Positions 61,069 through 61,570 of a stretch of DNA of 61,570 bases are shown here, one piece after another. Within the stretch, counting starts at the first letter, position 1. The number at the start of each line of letters is the position of its first letter. The stretch lies in NCBI GenBank assembly GCA_030746535.1, contig JASLML010000002.1, positions 1 to 61,570 on the forward strand, in the 5' to 3' direction. The notes beneath the pieces are model-generated. The model saw only the letters and a list, made by a program, of their open reading frames with translations, was not told the origin of the DNA and ran no database searches. The position numbers were made by a program, and so were the translations under genes. The DNA is from Fidelibacterota bacterium (GTDB lineage: Bacteria; Fidelibacterota; Marinisomatia; Marinisomatales; TCS55).

Positions 61069-61570
61069 ATGATAAAACGCTTTTATATGTTCATGCTGCT
61101 CCCGCTCATCCTTTTCGCCCACGGCGTTCCGACAGGTGACCAAGGATACATCCAGGAAATCAGCGGAGTGAATTTTATTCCGTTTATGTATTTGGGCGCA
61201 AAACACATGGTAACGGGATACGACCATTTGCTTTTTCTTGTCGGCGTCATATTTTTCCTGTACCGGTTAAAGGATATCGGTATTTATGTCAGCCTCTTTG
61301 CCGTGGGGCATTCGTCAACATTGCTGTTTGGCGTATTTGCGGATATCCATATCAATGCATATATCATCGATGCAATCATCGGTTTATCCGTTGTGTACAA
61401 AGCATTGGATAATCTGGATGCTTTTCAAAAATGGTTCGGAATTGAGCCGAATACAAAAATTTCCACCTTCGTATTTGGATTATTCCACGGATTCGGGCTG
61501 GCGGCAAAGATTATTGAATTTGAACTGGATTCGAACGGTCTGTTTACCAATTTGATCGCCTTTAACGTAG
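61069..61570 (+). CDS. HupE/UreJ-family membrane protein, partial (runs off window)
   Basis: Hand translation MIKRFYMFMLLPLILFAHGVPTGDQGYIQEISGVNFIPFMYLGAKHMVTGYDHLLFLVGVIFFLYRLKDIGIYVSLFAVGHSSTLLFGV...FGLFHGFGLAAKIIEF. GxxHxxxGxDHLLF and FHGFGLA motifs. No stop before the window end, so absent from the ORF track. Confidence 0.82.
   Translation, partial: MIKRFYMFMLLPLILFAHGVPTGDQGYIQEISGVNFIPFMYLGAKHMVTGYDHLLFLVGVIFFLYRLKDIGIYVSLFAVGHSSTLLFGVFADIHINAYIIDAIIGLSVVYKALDNLDAFQKWFGIEPNTKISTFVFGLFHGFGLAAKIIEFELDSNGLFTNLIAFNV

Noticed and set aside
1-61570. tRNA or rRNA genes, CRISPR arrays, insertion sequences, prophage
   Set aside because: Most intergenic gaps are short. I saw no cloverleaf, repeat-spacer arrays, transposase ORFs or terminal inverted repeats.

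Overview
The window is gene-dense, apparently chromosomal, core-genome DNA from a diderm bacterium. It carries TamB/Omp85, LolCDE-like, CcmABCDEF and GmhA genes; an FCB-group (Marinimicrobia-like) origin is my inference only. I found no rRNA, tRNA, CRISPR array, transposon or prophage. Gene order: 'nrnA-like, ispH, pdxS, pdxT, dxs | PD-(D/E)XK-like nuclease candidate with convergent DNA methyltransferase | methylmalonyl-CoA mutase large subunit, Ccm cytochrome c maturation genes | type II (archaeal-like) GAPDH-like protein, MBL hydrolase, metF, tilS, hpt, ftsH, folP, c-di-AMP cyclase, prfB (programmed +1 frameshift), lysS, lolC/E-lolD, clpC, dnaK | tamB, Omp85, TPR lipoprotein, MoxR-DUF58-BatD-like, efp, accB, accC, gcvH, GGGP synthase, gmhA, xerD, site-2 protease, small membrane ORF, ftcD-fchA fusion, mutL | SAM methyltransferase (-) | miaA, PyrR attenuator, pyrR-pyrB-pyrC, rplM-rpsI-rpsB-tsf-pyrH-frr | class II nrdJ (-) | HupE/UreJ-like (partial)'. 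The most interesting observations are: a CcmE with a CxxxY motif in place of the heme-binding His, with no ccmG/ccmH alongside (System I*-like); a pyr leader with three hand-traced mutually exclusive structures; an archaeal-type GGGP synthase and a type II GAPDH-like enzyme; an uncharacterised candidate restriction-modification pair; an nrdJ control region with promoter, NrdR-like palindrome, leader hairpin and DnaA boxes; and two membrane microproteins missed by the ORF track. I did not identify a clearly unprecedented multi-gene system.
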